The translations under genes were made by a program, and so were the position numbers. From contig JAHLYW010000030.1 in assembly GCA_025128135.1 (NCBI GenBank), positions 62,001 through 126,000 on the forward strand: 64,000 bases of DNA. Reading direction: 5' to 3'. Shown here one piece after another: positions 50,229 to 59,248 of this stretch. The notes under the pieces are model-generated. The model was not told the DNA's origin and did no database searches. It saw only the letters and a program-made list of their open reading frames with translations. Within the stretch, counting starts at the first letter, position 1. The number at the start of each line of letters is the position of its first letter. This DNA comes from Synechococcus sp. CS-1325. Lineage in GTDB: Bacteria > Cyanobacteriota > Cyanobacteriia > PCC-6307 > Cyanobiaceae.

Positions 50229-51239
50229 CTACGGATCGACGAGGTCCTGATCCGAGAGTTGCGCCAGCCGGCGGTAGAGGGCTTCTTCCGCTTCATCGAG
50301 CTGCTCGGGCACCGTGATCCGGATCTCCACCAATTGATCGCCCCGCTGCTCCGACTGGACCAGCCCCCGACCGCGCAGCCGTAACAGCCTGCCGCTGGAG
50401 GATCCCGGCGGCACCCGCAACTGGACAGGACCCTGGAGGGTGGGCACCACCACCTTGCAGCCGAGGGCGGCCTCCGGCGGAGAGAGATCCAGCTTGTAGA
50501 GCACCCGCAGGCCCTCGATGCTGAGGCCCTCGGCGGTGCGGACCCGCAACTGCAGAAAATGATCACCACCTCCGGGAGCCACACCCGCCAGGCGCAGGCG
50601 CCAGCCATCCCCGGCCAGGGGCGGACTCCAGCACTCCACCACGGTGCCACCCGGCAACTCCAGCTCAAGCCGGGTTCCCGAAACGGCCTGATCGGGAGTG
50701 AGCTCCACAACGGTTTCGAGATCGGCGCCAGCCTGCACGGGTGGCGGGGGCGCAGGGGCGTGGGTGACGGTCGCCGTCTCGGGCCAGCGGGGGGAATCGG
50801 CTCTCCCGGCCTGGTCAACGGCAGACCGGGCCGGGGGATCGAGGGGGCGATCAGCAGCGCCCGGATCGGCATCCGGATCATCACCGGGCTCGGCAGCCTG
50901 ATCACGACGGGCCTGGCGGCGACCAAACAGGGCGTCAAGGTAGGTCTGGAAATCCGGAAATCCGGAGGCGAACGGGTCGGCCGACTCGCCGCGGGAGCCG
51001 ATCGGATCGAGACCGCCTTCCCAGCGGGCCCGCCGCTTCGGATCACCGAGCACCGCATAGGCCTCGTTGACCGCCTTGAAGCGTTCCTCGGCAACAGGAT
51101 CGTTGCCGTTGAGATCAGGGTGCCAACGCCGGGCCTGCTCACGGAAGGCCCGCTTCAGGCTGGCGGCATCAGCACCGGGGGCAAGGCCCAGAACCGTCCA
51201 GTAATCGGTGGCCACCGGGGGAGGCGCGCTGCGGGTCAC
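50229..51239 (-). CDS. dnaJ: DnaJ/CbpA-like co-chaperone (no zinc finger)
   Basis: Hsp40 (336 aa). The J domain at residues ~12-75 contains HPD at 40-42 (RRWHPDLNGND) and AYAVLGDPKRRARWE. A Gly/Asp/Pro-rich linker of ~100 residues follows. The two-part substrate-binding C-terminus (VVELTPDQAVSGTRLELELPG and VVVPTLQGPVQLRVPPGSSSGRLLRLRGRGL) is present, and the four-CxxCxGxG zinc finger is absent, so it is a type II protein. It follows dnaK after 5 bp and should be its partner. Confidence 0.92.
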   Translation of the reverse strand: MTRSAPPPVATDYWTVLGLAPGADAASLKRAFREQARRWHPDLNGNDPVAEERFKAVNEAYAVLGDPKRRARWEGGLDPIGSRGESADPFASGFPDFQTYLDALFGRRQARRDQAAEPGDDPDADPGAADRPLDPPARSAVDQAGRADSPRWPETATVTHAPAPPPPVQAGADLETVVELTPDQAVSGTRLELELPGGTVVECWSPPLAGDGWRLRLAGVAPGGGDHFLQLRVRTAEGLSIEGLRVLYKLDLSPPEAALGCKVVVPTLQGPVQLRVPPGSSSGRLLRLRGRGLVQSEQRGDQLVEIRITVPEQLDEAEEALYRRLAQLSDQDLVDP

Positions 51240-51244
51240 GGCTC

Positions 51245-53287
51245 TCAGTCTTCAGCCCAGGGATCCTGGCTGGAACGGGAAGGGGGGCGGTCGTAGCGGG
51301 GGGGTTGGTAGCCGCCGCGGCTCATCACCGGCTGTTCCCAGGGATCACGGCCGGAGCGGCCGCGCCCACCGGGACGATCCCAGTCGTCGTCCCAGTCGTC
51401 GTCGGAGAACAGATCATCCTTGAGGGAGCCCAGCGTGTTCTTCAGCCCCTGCAGGGGTCCCGCCTCTGCCTTGCGTTCGCTGATCAGCCGGCGGTTCAGA
51501 CCATAGAGGGCTTCCTGAAGCTGGCTCACAGCCAGATCCAGTTCCACCGAGTCTTCGCCGCCGAGCAGGGCCTGAACATCCCGCAGGGCGAGTTCAACGG
51601 AACGCTGCTGGCGCTCAGCTCCATAGGGTCCCAGCTCCAGGGCCGCATCACGAAGCCGCCGTTCGGCCTGCGCCGCCAGGGTCTGGGCCCGGTTACGGCG
51701 ATCCACTTCGGCTCGCTTGCGCCGATCGTCCACCGCCTGGCGCGAAGCCTCCTCAAGCAGTCGGTTGATTTCCTCCTCGCTGAGGTTGGAGCCGCCCTGG
51801 ATCGAAACGCTCTGCTGGCGGCCAGTGGTGCGGTCGGTGGCCGAAACCTGCAGGAGGCCATTGGCGTCGATGTCGAAGGAAACCTGAACCTGGGGCACAC
51901 CCCGCGGCGCCGGAGGGATGCCGGAGAGGCGGAACCGGCCCAGCGATTTGTTGTCAGTGCCCATCTGGCGCTCGCCCTGCAGCACATGCACCTCGACGGC
52001 CGACTGATTGGCTTCCGAGGTGCTGAACACATCGGATCTGCGCACGGGAATCGGGGTGTTGCGTGGAATCAGCACCTTCATCACCCCCCCGATCGTCTCC
52101 AGACCAAGAGAGAGCGGGATGACGTCATTGAGCATCAGATCCCGCAGTTCGCCGGTGAGGATGCCGGCCTGAACGGCTGCACCGATGGCCACCACCTCAT
52201 CGGGGTTGACCGACTGACACGGCTCCCTGGGAATCAGGGTGCGCACCATTTCCTGAACCATCGGCATCCGGGTGCCGCCCCCCACCAGGACCACATCGTC
52301 GATGTCCTCGGCAGTCAGGGAAGCGTCCCGCAGGGCCCGCTGCACCGGCCTCAGCAAGCGATCGAGCAGATCGGGGCAGAGGGCCTCGAACTCGCGACGC
52401 TGGAGGCTGCATTCGATGTGAAGCGGTCCGTCCGGCCCGGTGGCGATGAAAGGCAGGGAGATCGGAGTGGCTTGGACGCCGGAGAGTTCCTGTTTGGCCT
52501 TCTCGGCCGCTTCGGTGAGCCGCTGGAGAGCCTGCCGATCCCGGCGAAGGTCGAGCCCATGCTCCTGCTCGAAGGCATCAGCCAGCCAGTCGACGATGCG
52601 GCGATCCCAGTCGTTGCCACCCAGCTGGGTGTCGCCGCTGGTGGCTTTCACATCGAAGACACCATTGGCGATGCGCAGCACCGAAACATCGAAGGTGCCC
52701 CCGCCGAGATCGAAGACCAGCACACGCTTGACGGCGCTGCGATCGAAGCCGTAGGCGAGAGCCGCTGCCGTGGGTTCGTTGAGGATCCGCTCCACCGACA
52801 GGCCAGCCAGACGGCCGGCATCACGGGTGGCCTGACGCTGGGCATCATTGAAATAGGCAGGCACCGTGATCACCGCCGCCTCGACCGGTTCACCCAGGTA
52901 GGTGGAGGCGTCATCCACCAGCTTGCGCAGGATGCTGGCCAGCAGCTCTTCCGGCGCGTACTCCCGTTCGGTGACCGGACAGACGACGCGCACGTTGCCC
53001 TGGTCGTTGGCCCGAACCGTGTAGGGAACCACCAGGCTGCTCTCCTCGAGCTCCTCCCAGCTGCGGCCGACGAAGCGCTTGAGGTTGGCGAATGTGTTGC
53101 GGGGGTTCAGCACCAGCTGCCGGCGGGCCAGCTGACCCACCAACAACTCCTGATCCCGGGTGTACCCCACCACAGAAGCCGTGGTACGGGCCCCTTCGGC
53201 ATTGGCGATCACCTGGGGCCGACCAGCCTCCAGTACCGCCACCACCGAATTGGTGGTGCCCAGGTCGATGCCAACGATCCGCCCCAT
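51245..53287 (-). CDS. dnaK: Hsp70 chaperone DnaK (DnaK1-like)
   Basis: ATP-driven folding chaperone (680 aa). It has [51 protein letters not shown] and the substrate-binding domain ([28 protein letters not shown]). The C-terminal tail is an Asp/Trp/Gly/Arg-rich, probably disordered segment ([21 protein letters not shown]) rather than EEVD/KK-type, typical of the cyanobacterial DnaK1 group. No CIRCE palindrome is visible upstream. A 7-bp-arm GC-rich hairpin lies at 53355-53371, 68 bp before the start codon. dnaJ follows. Confidence 0.94.
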   Translation of the reverse strand: MGRIVGIDLGTTNSVVAVLEAGRPQVIANAEGARTTASVVGYTRDQELLVGQLARRQLVLNPRNTFANLKRFVGRSWEELEESSLVVPYTVRANDQGNVRVVCPVTEREYAPEELLASILRKLVDDASTYLGEPVEAAVITVPAYFNDAQRQATRDAGRLAGLSVERILNEPTAAALAYGFDRSAVKRVLVFDLGGGTFDVSVLRIANGVFDVKATSGDTQLGGNDWDRRIVDWLADAFEQEHGLDLRRDRQALQRLTEAAEKAKQELSGVQATPISLPFIATGPDGPLHIECSLQRREFEALCPDLLDRLLRPVQRALRDASLTAEDIDDVVLVGGGTRMPMVQEMVRTLIPREPCQSVNPDEVVAIGAAVQAGILTGELRDLMLNDVIPLSLGLETIGGVMKVLIPRNTPIPVRRSDVFSTSEANQSAVEVHVLQGERQMGTDNKSLGRFRLSGIPPAPRGVPQVQVSFDIDANGLLQVSATDRTTGRQQSVSIQGGSNLSEEEINRLLEEASRQAVDDRRKRAEVDRRNRAQTLAAQAERRLRDAALELGPYGAERQQRSVELALRDVQALLGGEDSVELDLAVSQLQEALYGLNRRLISERKAEAGPLQGLKNTLGSLKDDLFSDDDWDDDWDRPGGRGRSGRDPWEQPVMSRGGYQPPRYDRPPSRSSQDPWAED

Positions 53288-53409
53288 GGACCCCCAAACC
53301 GAAGACCCAAACTACCGTCTCCTTCGGACGAAGGCAGGCCCGGGCTGAAACGCTCCCGGCGAGGCGCCGGGCCGGAGTGGGCCGATCAAAGCGGGCATGG
53401 CTGGCGGGA

Positions 53410-53428
53410 GTTAACGCTTTCTTAGTGG
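53410..53428 (+). promoter_or_regulatory. Possible Pho-box-like repeats upstream of pstC
   Basis: GTTAACGC (53410-53417) and CTTAGTGG (53421-53428) are two 8-mers separated by 3 bp. This is the spacing of the cyanobacterial PhoB (SphR) box with consensus near CTTAACCT. Both are imperfect and a third repeat is not evident. They lie 78 bp upstream of the pstC start. The match is weak and the site is only suggestive. Confidence 0.3.
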
Positions 53429-53505
53429 ATGAAACAGCGGGCTACACCTAAATTGATATCGGAATTGGAATGTGTTCCGGGGCTGTCGATGAATCCGATT
53501 GCAGA

Positions 53506-54465
53506 ATGGCCATGAGCACCGAGCCAACCAAGGAGTTGTTCACACTCCGTCGACGGCCCGCCTCCGAAAAGTTGGTTGATGGTGGATTCCGTTACCTCAC
53601 CATTGCCCTGGCCTCGATGGTGGCCATTGTGCTGGTGGCGATTTTTCTCACTGTTTTCCAGGGCGCCCAGGAGGCGATCAAAGCCTTCGGCCTCAAGTTT
53701 CTGACCACTTCCAGCTGGAACCCGGTCACGGGTGAATACGGGGCCTTCACGGCGATCTACGGCACGCTGGTGTCGTCCCTGCTGGCCCTCGCGATTGCCG
53801 TGCCACTCGGGGTTGGCACCGCGATCTTCATCACTGAGAACCTCATTCCTCTGCGCTGGCGGGAGGTCATCGGTGTGATGGTGGAACTGCTGGCGGCGAT
53901 TCCATCGGTGGTACTCGGATTGTGGGCCATTTTCGTGATGGAGCCGTTCCTGCGCCCCTTCCTCACCTTTCTCAACTCTGCGCTCGGCTGGTTTCCCCTG
54001 TTCAGCACCGAGCCGCAGGGACCCGGCATGGCACCTGCCGTTCTGATTCTGGTGGTGATGATCCTGCCGATCATCACGGCCATTTCCAGAGATGCCCTGA
54101 ATCAGGTTCCGATCGCCCTGCGACAGGGGGCCTACGGGGTTGGCAGCACCCGCTGGATCGCCATCTTCAATGTGATCCTCCCCGCCGCCATCTCGGCGAT
54201 AGTGGGTGGGGTGATGCTGGCACTCGGACGGGCGATGGGCGAAACCATGGCTGTCACGATGATCATCGGAAACTCCACCAACTTCAGCTGGTCCCTGCTG
54301 GCTCCCGGCAACACGATTTCAGCGATGCTGGCCAATCAATTCGGAGAAGCGGACGGCATTCAGGTTTCCGCCTTGCTCTATGCCGCACTGATTTTGATGG
54401 TTCTGACCTTTGCGGTCAATCTCATGGCCCAATGGGTTGTCAAGAAGCTCAGCCTGCGTTATTGA
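53506..54465 (+). CDS. pstC: Phosphate ABC transporter permease PstC
   Basis: Inner-membrane permease (319 aa) of the high-affinity phosphate importer. About six membrane helices are visible; the permease loop (EAA-type) is SRDALNQVPIALRQGAYGVGSTRWIAIFNVILPAA. ELLAAIPSVVLGLWAIFVMEPFLRPF is typical of PstC. ATG at 53506 and 53512 are equally good starts; the frame's earlier ATG at 53470 adds an unlikely leader. pstA follows after 5 bp. No pstS is present in the window. Confidence 0.93.
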   Translation: MAMSTEPTKELFTLRRRPASEKLVDGGFRYLTIALASMVAIVLVAIFLTVFQGAQEAIKAFGLKFLTTSSWNPVTGEYGAFTAIYGTLVSSLLALAIAVPLGVGTAIFITENLIPLRWREVIGVMVELLAAIPSVVLGLWAIFVMEPFLRPFLTFLNSALGWFPLFSTEPQGPGMAPAVLILVVMILPIITAISRDALNQVPIALRQGAYGVGSTRWIAIFNVILPAAISAIVGGVMLALGRAMGETMAVTMIIGNSTNFSWSLLAPGNTISAMLANQFGEADGIQVSALLYAALILMVLTFAVNLMAQWVVKKLSLRY

Positions 54466-54470
54466 AAACG

Positions 54471-55361
54471 ATGACAGTCCTCACAGCAACACAGAAACCT
54501 GCATCCCTGCGTTTCAATCCGTCTCTACAACGCAACAAACTAGACAAGTTATTCACGCTTGTTTCGGCTGGATTCAGTGTCATTGTCGTTCTCCCACTTC
54601 TACTCGTTCTGATCTATGTATTGCTGCAGGGTGGCCGGCTGATCAGCTTCAACCTGTTCACCCAGCTTCCACCTGCACCGGGCCTGGAAGGCGGCGGAAT
54701 CGGCAATGCGATCATCGGCACTTTCGTGGTCACCATGGTGGCCGCGCTGATCGCCATCCCGGTTGGAGTTGGTGGCGGGATTTACCTGGCTGAATATTCA
54801 CGAGGTGGCTGGTTCGCCAATCTGATCAGGGTCGGCAACGACATCCTGGCCGGAGTGCCCTCGATCATCTGCGGGGTCTTCGTCTACGGGGCGATCGTGG
54901 CCACCCGGGTGTTCTTCGGCCAGTCCTACACCGCGGCGGCGGGGGGCATCGCCCTGGCTGTGCTGATGCTGCCAACCGTGATCAAGACAACCGATGAGGG
55001 GCTGAGGCTTGTTCCCAAGGCCCTCAGCATGGGCGCCATCGGAGTGGGAGCCTCCAAGTTCGTGACGATCATCCGGATCACGCTGCCGAGCGCCTTCACC
55101 CCGATTGCCACCGGCATCGTGCTGGCGATCGCAAGGGCGGCGGGGGAAACAGCCCCTTTGATCTTCACAGCACTCTTCTCACCATTCTGGCCGGAGGGAG
55201 TCTTCAATCCGATCGCCACCATGTCGGTGTTGATCTTCAACTTCGCGATCATGCCGTTCGAAGCCCAGAACGAGCTTGCGTGGGCCGCCTCCTTTGTGCT
55301 GGTGGTCCTGATCCTGGCGGCCAATCTGCTGGCCCGCTGGCTGCGACGCTTCGCCAACTGA
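54471..55361 (+). CDS. pstA: Phosphate ABC transporter permease PstA
   Basis: Second permease subunit (296 aa) with six predicted helices. Key segments are [39 protein letters not shown] and [36 protein letters not shown], the coupling loop facing PstB. The long open frame starting at 53922 reads out of frame through pstC; the ATG at 54471, 5 bp after the pstC stop, is the true start. pstB follows after 58 bp. Confidence 0.94.
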   Translation: MTVLTATQKPASLRFNPSLQRNKLDKLFTLVSAGFSVIVVLPLLLVLIYVLLQGGRLISFNLFTQLPPAPGLEGGGIGNAIIGTFVVTMVAALIAIPVGVGGGIYLAEYSRGGWFANLIRVGNDILAGVPSIICGVFVYGAIVATRVFFGQSYTAAAGGIALAVLMLPTVIKTTDEGLRLVPKALSMGAIGVGASKFVTIIRITLPSAFTPIATGIVLAIARAAGETAPLIFTALFSPFWPEGVFNPIATMSVLIFNFAIMPFEAQNELAWAASFVLVVLILAANLLARWLRRFAN

Positions 55362-55419
55362 TTGTCACAAGCCTGCCCAGGTCTTCAGCCTTCGCCCCCC
55401 ACGTTCCCCCACTTTCGTC

Positions 55420-56241
55420 ATGACCACTTCCGCTTTGCAGCACGCCAACACCTCCACCACCGGGCAGACCTGCCTGGCCCTTGAAAAGGTGACGATCAGC
55501 TACGGCAGCTTCGAGGCTGTCCGGGATGTCTACATGGACATCCCTCGCGGCAAGGTGACAGCTTTCATCGGCCCGTCGGGCTGCGGGAAGTCAACAGTGT
55601 TGCGAGGCTTGAACCGCATGAACGACCTGATCGAAGGATGCAGCCTCAGGGGTCGAGTGGTCTTCGACGGTCAGGACATCTACGCCCCTGAAGTGGACCC
55701 GGTGGAAGTGCGGCGGCGGATCGGCATGGTGTTCCAGCAACCGAATCCTTTCCCCAAGTCGATTTACGAAAACATTGCCTTCGGAGCCCGCATCAATGGC
55801 TTCACCGGCGACATGGACGAACTGGTGGAGAACTCTCTGCGCAAAGCCTTCATCTGGGATGAAACCAAGGACAAGCTCAAGCAGAGTGGCAATTCACTCT
55901 CGGGCGGGCAACAGCAGCGTCTCTGCATCGCCAGGGCGATCGCGATTGAACCGGAGGTGATCCTGATGGACGAGCCCTGCTCTGCGCTGGATCCGATCTC
56001 CACCCTCAAAATCGAAGAACTGATGCACGAATTGAAGAAAACCTTCTCAATCGTGATCGTGACCCACAACATGCAGCAGGCGGTGCGCGTCTCGGATCAG
56101 ACCGCCTTCTTCAATGCGGAAGCCGTTGAAGGCGGCAGCGGCAAGGTGGGCTATCTGGTGGAATTCAATGATACCGAGAAGATCTTCAACGCCCCAACCC
56201 AGCAGGCCACCCAGGATTACGTCACCGGACGATTCGGTTGA
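55420..56241 (+). CDS. pstB: Phosphate ABC transporter ATPase PstB
   Basis: ATP-binding subunit (273 aa) powering phosphate import. Walker A is [23 protein letters not shown], the signature is [18 protein letters not shown], Walker B is [23 protein letters not shown] and the switch His is in [17 protein letters not shown]. The short Ser/Thr-rich N-terminus is common. A strong intrinsic terminator follows the stop at 56270. Confidence 0.96.
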   Translation: MTTSALQHANTSTTGQTCLALEKVTISYGSFEAVRDVYMDIPRGKVTAFIGPSGCGKSTVLRGLNRMNDLIEGCSLRGRVVFDGQDIYAPEVDPVEVRRRIGMVFQQPNPFPKSIYENIAFGARINGFTGDMDELVENSLRKAFIWDETKDKLKQSGNSLSGGQQQRLCIARAIAIEPEVILMDEPCSALDPISTLKIEELMHELKKTFSIVIVTHNMQQAVRVSDQTAFFNAEAVEGGSGKVGYLVEFNDTEKIFNAPTQQATQDYVTGRFG

Positions 56242-56269
56242 GCTTGAACGGCTTCAATCAGGCCAAAGA

Positions 56270-56298
56270 AAAGCCGGCTTGTGAAGCCGGCTTTTTGT
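56270..56298 (+). terminator. Intrinsic terminator after pstB
   Basis: Perfect 11-bp arms AAAGCCGGCTT / AAGCCGGCTTT with a 3-nt loop (GTG), merging into a T-run (TTTTTG). It lies 29 bp after the pstB stop and ends before the minus-strand tRNA-Ser. The A-rich stretch before the stem (AAAGAAAA) gives a T-run on the other strand, so it may also end the tRNA transcript. Confidence 0.82.
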
Positions 56299-56307
56299 TG
56301 GGATCAC

Positions 56308-56393
56308 GGAGAGGGAGGGATTCGAACCCTCGATAGAGTTGCCCCTATACAGCATTTCCAGTGCTGCGCCATCGACCACTCGGCCACCTCTCC
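56308..56393 (-). tRNA. tRNA-Ser (anticodon GGA)
   Basis: On the minus strand the 86-nt sequence starts GGAGAGGTGGCCGAGTGGTC and ends TTCGAATCCCTCCCTCTCC in pieces that fold into a 7-bp acceptor stem (GGAGAGG/CCTCTCC), a D arm, an anticodon loop CTGGAAA reading UCC/UCU, a long variable arm typical of Ser, and a T arm with GGTTCGAATCC. CCA is not encoded. It lies between pstB and the 2Fe-2S ferredoxin gene. No direct repeat of the 3' end that would mark an integrated element was noticed nearby. Confidence 0.95.
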
Positions 56394-56455
56394 ATCGGTG
56401 ATGCGAAGGCACGTGGCAATGTAGCAGTCAGCGATCTTCCCTCTGCCCCCTCGTG

Positions 56456-56824
56456 ATGCCCCATCAGGTTCCGATCACGGTGCACTGGCGCCAGCAAAAC
56501 CGGGTGATCAAGCTGGACGTGCCGGAGGGCGAGTACATCCTGCGCAGCTTCGAGCAACAGGGCGAGCCATTGCCGTTCAGCTGCCGCAATGGCTGCTGCA
56601 CAGCCTGTGCCGTGCGGGTGATCTCCGGTCAGATCGACCAGTCCGAGGCTCTTGGCCTCTCAAGGGAGCTGCGCAGCCGGGGCTACGGCCTGCTCTGCGT
56701 CGCCCGGGCCACGGGGCCGCTGGAGGTAGAAACCCAGGATGAAGACGAGGTCTATGAGCTTCAGTTCGGCCGCTTCTTCGGCAAGGGCCGGGTGCGGCCC
56801 GGCCTGCCGATCGAAGAGGAATGA
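56456..56824 (+). CDS. [2Fe-2S] ferredoxin, FdC-like with extended C-terminus
   Basis: A 122-aa plant-type 2Fe-2S ferredoxin. Ligands are Cys43, Cys48 and Cys51 in FSCRNGCCTACAV, with the fourth at Cys82 (GLLCVARATG). The loop has NG where photosynthetic ferredoxins have AG, and the C-terminus is ~25 residues longer than PetF, as in FdC-type proteins. It is therefore probably not the main photosynthetic electron carrier. GTG at 56453 directly precedes the ATG at 56456. The IMPase gene overlaps its stop by 4 bp. Confidence 0.88.
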   Translation: MPHQVPITVHWRQQNRVIKLDVPEGEYILRSFEQQGEPLPFSCRNGCCTACAVRVISGQIDQSEALGLSRELRSRGYGLLCVARATGPLEVETQDEDEVYELQFGRFFGKGRVRPGLPIEEE

Positions 56825-57729
56825 CCCGGATGACTGAACCGCCCACGCCGAGCACTGCATCGCTTTCTGCTCAGGCCCTGGCTGGTGCCGGGCTTGGAGC
56901 CGCTGAGCTGGAGAAGCTCTCTGGAGTTGCCCGCGCCGCCGCCGCCGCCGGTGCCGCGGCCCTGCGGTTCCATCACGGCAAACTCACCCAGATCCGCGAG
57001 AAGGGTCGGGCGGGAGACCTGGTCACCGAGGCCGATCTGGCGGCGGAAGAGGCCGTGCTGGCCGTGCTGGCCAGGGACACCCCAACGCTCGGTGTGCTGG
57101 CTGAGGAAAGTGGGCAACACAGCACGGGCTCCGATCTGCAGTGGTGCGTCGATCCACTCGATGGCACAACCAATTACGCCCACTCCTATCCATGCTTCGC
57201 CACATCGGTGGGGCTCACCTGGCGCGGGCTGCCGTTGCTGGGGGCGATCGAGGTTCCGGCCCTGGGGGAGAGCTACTGGGCGGCAGCTGGCCTCGGGGCC
57301 TGGTGCAACGCAGATCGCCTGGCGGTGAGCGGCGCCCGCGACCTGGCCAATTCGCTGCTGGTCACCGGCTTCGCCTACGACCGCCAGACCCAGCTGGACA
57401 CGAATTACAGCGAGTTCTGCTGGTTCACCCATCGCAGCCAGGGAGTGCGGCGGGATGGTGCCGCAGCGGTGGACCTGGCCTTCGTGGCGGCCGGCCGCCT
57501 GGACGGCTACTGGGAGAGGGGTCTGTCTCCCTGGGATCTCGCCGCTGGAGTGGTGCTGGTCGAAGAGGCAGGGGGGGTGGTGAGCCGCTACGACGGAGGA
57601 CCACTGGTCCTGACAGAGGGCCGCCTGATTGCCTCAGCGCCGGGAATCCACCGCAGCCTGATCGATGGGCTGGCCCGGTGCCAGCCGATGCCGGGAGCCA
57701 GTTTCGGCGCCCCGGAGCTGGACGGCTGA
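56821..57729 (+). CDS. Inositol monophosphatase family protein
   Basis: Mg2+-dependent phosphatase (302 aa) of the IMPase/SuhB/CysQ superfamily. Metal ligands appear in GVLAEESGQ, WCVDPLDGTTNYAHSYPCF (DPLDGT) and LSPWDLAAGVVLVEEAGG (WDxxAG). The substrate could be inositol-1-phosphate, histidinol phosphate or 3'-phosphoadenosine phosphate. It overlaps the ferredoxin by 4 bp, and hisZ follows after 63 bp, which makes a histidine-related role possible but unproven. ATG at 56830 is an alternative start. Confidence 0.88.
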   Translation: MTRMTEPPTPSTASLSAQALAGAGLGAAELEKLSGVARAAAAAGAAALRFHHGKLTQIREKGRAGDLVTEADLAAEEAVLAVLARDTPTLGVLAEESGQHSTGSDLQWCVDPLDGTTNYAHSYPCFATSVGLTWRGLPLLGAIEVPALGESYWAAAGLGAWCNADRLAVSGARDLANSLLVTGFAYDRQTQLDTNYSEFCWFTHRSQGVRRDGAAAVDLAFVAAGRLDGYWERGLSPWDLAAGVVLVEEAGGVVSRYDGGPLVLTEGRLIASAPGIHRSLIDGLARCQPMPGASFGAPELDG

Positions 57730-57792
57730 GCAGCGCTCCAGCCGTCCATAGGATCCTGGCCGACCCCATCCATCACCGCCGCGCCTTCAGCC

Positions 57793-58968
57793 ATGGCCCT
57801 GCAACCCGCCGCCGGCGCCAGGGATCTGAATCCTGGCCAGGTGGAGAGCAACCGACGCCTCTGCCAGCAGCTTGCCGATGTTTATCGGCTCTGGGGCTAC
57901 CAGGAGGTGGCTCCACCGGCCATCGAGCGCCTTGACACGCTCCAGGCCCGCGGCGGCAAAGCCCAGAGCGACGTGGTGCGGCTGGCGGCTGAAGAGCCGC
58001 TCGGTCTGCGCCCCGAATTGACGGCCCCGATCGCCAGAGCCGCCTCCACCCGGCTGGCCGCCCGAGCCCGTCCCCTGCGGTTGTGGGCGGAGGGGGCCAC
58101 CTTCCGCACCTTCACCGGGGACGGTGGCGGACAGCGGATCAGTGAGCGATTGCAGAGCGGCGTGGAACTGCTGGGCGTGCGTTCCTCAGCGGCGGATGCG
58201 GAACTGCTGCGCCTCCTGCTCGCCTGCACCGAAACCCTGGGCCTGCAGCCCAGCCATCAGCCCCTGCTGCTGCTGGGACACCACGGGCTGCTCAGTGCGC
58301 TGCTCGGCCGGGTGCCGGCTGAACAGCGCACCCCCTGCCGCCAGGCGCTCACTGACTTCGATCCCCTGGCGCTGGCGGCGTTGTCCCTGCCGGATGATCA
58401 GATGGCCCAGCTGCAGGCCCTGCTGCGGCTCAGGGGTGAGCCGGCTCGGGTGATCGGTCAACTGGAACAACAGCTCGGCAGCAGCAGCCTGCTGCAGGAG
58501 CTGGCCACCACCCTCGCGATGGTTGAGACAACCGCCGCGCGGCTGGGCGTGAGGATCCAGCTGGATCCCAGCTTCCAACCCCAGTTCGACTACTACGACG
58601 GTCTGGTGCTGAAGCTGGTCTGCCAGGGAGCGGCGGCTCCGGTGGAGATTGCCAGCGGCGGCCGCTACGACGCCCTGGTGGCCAGGTTCTGCGCCGATTC
58701 CACCGACGCGGCCGGGGTGGGCTTCGGATTCAGCATCGAAGACATCCGGGATCTGCTCGATCCGCTCGAAGGCGGCTCAGATCTCACCACCCCGCTGCTG
58801 CTGGCCTACCGGCAGACAAGCCAGCTGCCAGAGGCCCTGGAGCGGCTGGAAACCATCCATCGCTCCGGCCAGACCGCGGAGCTGCACCCCGATCCCTGCG
58901 GCGACCTGCAGGCAGCTGAGGCGGTGGCGCTCGCCAGGGGCAACCGGGGGGTTGAGTGGCTGGGCTGA
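57793..58968 (+). CDS. hisZ: ATP phosphoribosyltransferase regulatory subunit HisZ
   Basis: A 391-aa class II aaRS paralogue that activates the short form of HisG at the first step of histidine synthesis. It has HisRS-like motifs (LYRLWGYQEVAPPAIERL, LRPELTAPIARAAS, FYYDG-like QFDYYDGLVLKLV, IASGGRYDALVARF) but lacks the C-terminal anticodon-binding domain of true HisRS. HisG itself is not in this window. The preceding phosphatase and following ferredoxin genes are on the same strand. Confidence 0.9.
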   Translation: MALQPAAGARDLNPGQVESNRRLCQQLADVYRLWGYQEVAPPAIERLDTLQARGGKAQSDVVRLAAEEPLGLRPELTAPIARAASTRLAARARPLRLWAEGATFRTFTGDGGGQRISERLQSGVELLGVRSSAADAELLRLLLACTETLGLQPSHQPLLLLGHHGLLSALLGRVPAEQRTPCRQALTDFDPLALAALSLPDDQMAQLQALLRLRGEPARVIGQLEQQLGSSSLLQELATTLAMVETTAARLGVRIQLDPSFQPQFDYYDGLVLKLVCQGAAAPVEIASGGRYDALVARFCADSTDAAGVGFGFSIEDIRDLLDPLEGGSDLTTPLLLAYRQTSQLPEALERLETIHRSGQTAELHPDPCGDLQAAEAVALARGNRGVEWLG

Positions 58969-59004
58969 ACATTTCTAGGATCGATCGGTTGCTCCCTTCG
59001 ACCC

Positions 59005-59229
59005 ATGGCCCACACGATCCTCACCGACGTCTGCGAAGGGGTGGCTGATTGCGTCGATGCCTGTCCGGTGGCCTGCATCCATCCCGGCAGCGGAGCCAAC
59101 AGCAAGGGGACGGGCTTCTACTGGATCGATTTCGACACCTGCATCGATTGCGGCATCTGCCTGCAGGTGTGCCCGGTGGAGGGCGCGATCGTGCCGGAGG
59201 AACGGCCGGCAGAGCAGCGGCGCAGCTGA
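59005..59229 (+). CDS. Bacterial-type [4Fe-4S] ferredoxin
   Basis: A 74-aa ferredoxin with a second cluster motif CIDCGICLQVCP (CxxCxxCxxxCP). The first cluster region reads CEGVADCVDACPVACIH, in which the Cys spacing is not the canonical CxxCxxC, so it is probably a 7Fe- or modified 8Fe-type. Similar cyanobacterial short ferredoxins carry electrons of low potential. It lies 37 bp after hisZ and is convergent with the TSUP gene. The start MAHTILTDVCEG is standard. Confidence 0.88.
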   Translation: MAHTILTDVCEGVADCVDACPVACIHPGSGANSKGTGFYWIDFDTCIDCGICLQVCPVEGAIVPEERPAEQRRS

Positions 59230-59248
59230 TTCCTACTGCCACGGGCGG

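Noticed and set aside
50183..51142. Upstream extension of the DUF3110 frame
   Set aside because: Overlaps dnaJ in another frame and is Arg/Ser/Pro-rich; DUF3110 starts at 50182.
51305..53425. 706-codon open frame on the plus strand opposite dnaK
   Set aside because: Entirely antisense to the clear dnaK gene; composition is typical of a GC-driven shadow.
53288..53505. CIRCE or heat-shock operator upstream of dnaK
   Set aside because: No TTAGCACTC-type inverted repeat is visible; the 7-bp GC-rich hairpin at 53355-53371 is different.
56308..56393. tRNA-Ser as an attachment site of a mobile element
   Set aside because: Both sides carry ordinary genes (pstB, ferredoxin) and I found no partial repeat of the tRNA 3' end downstream.
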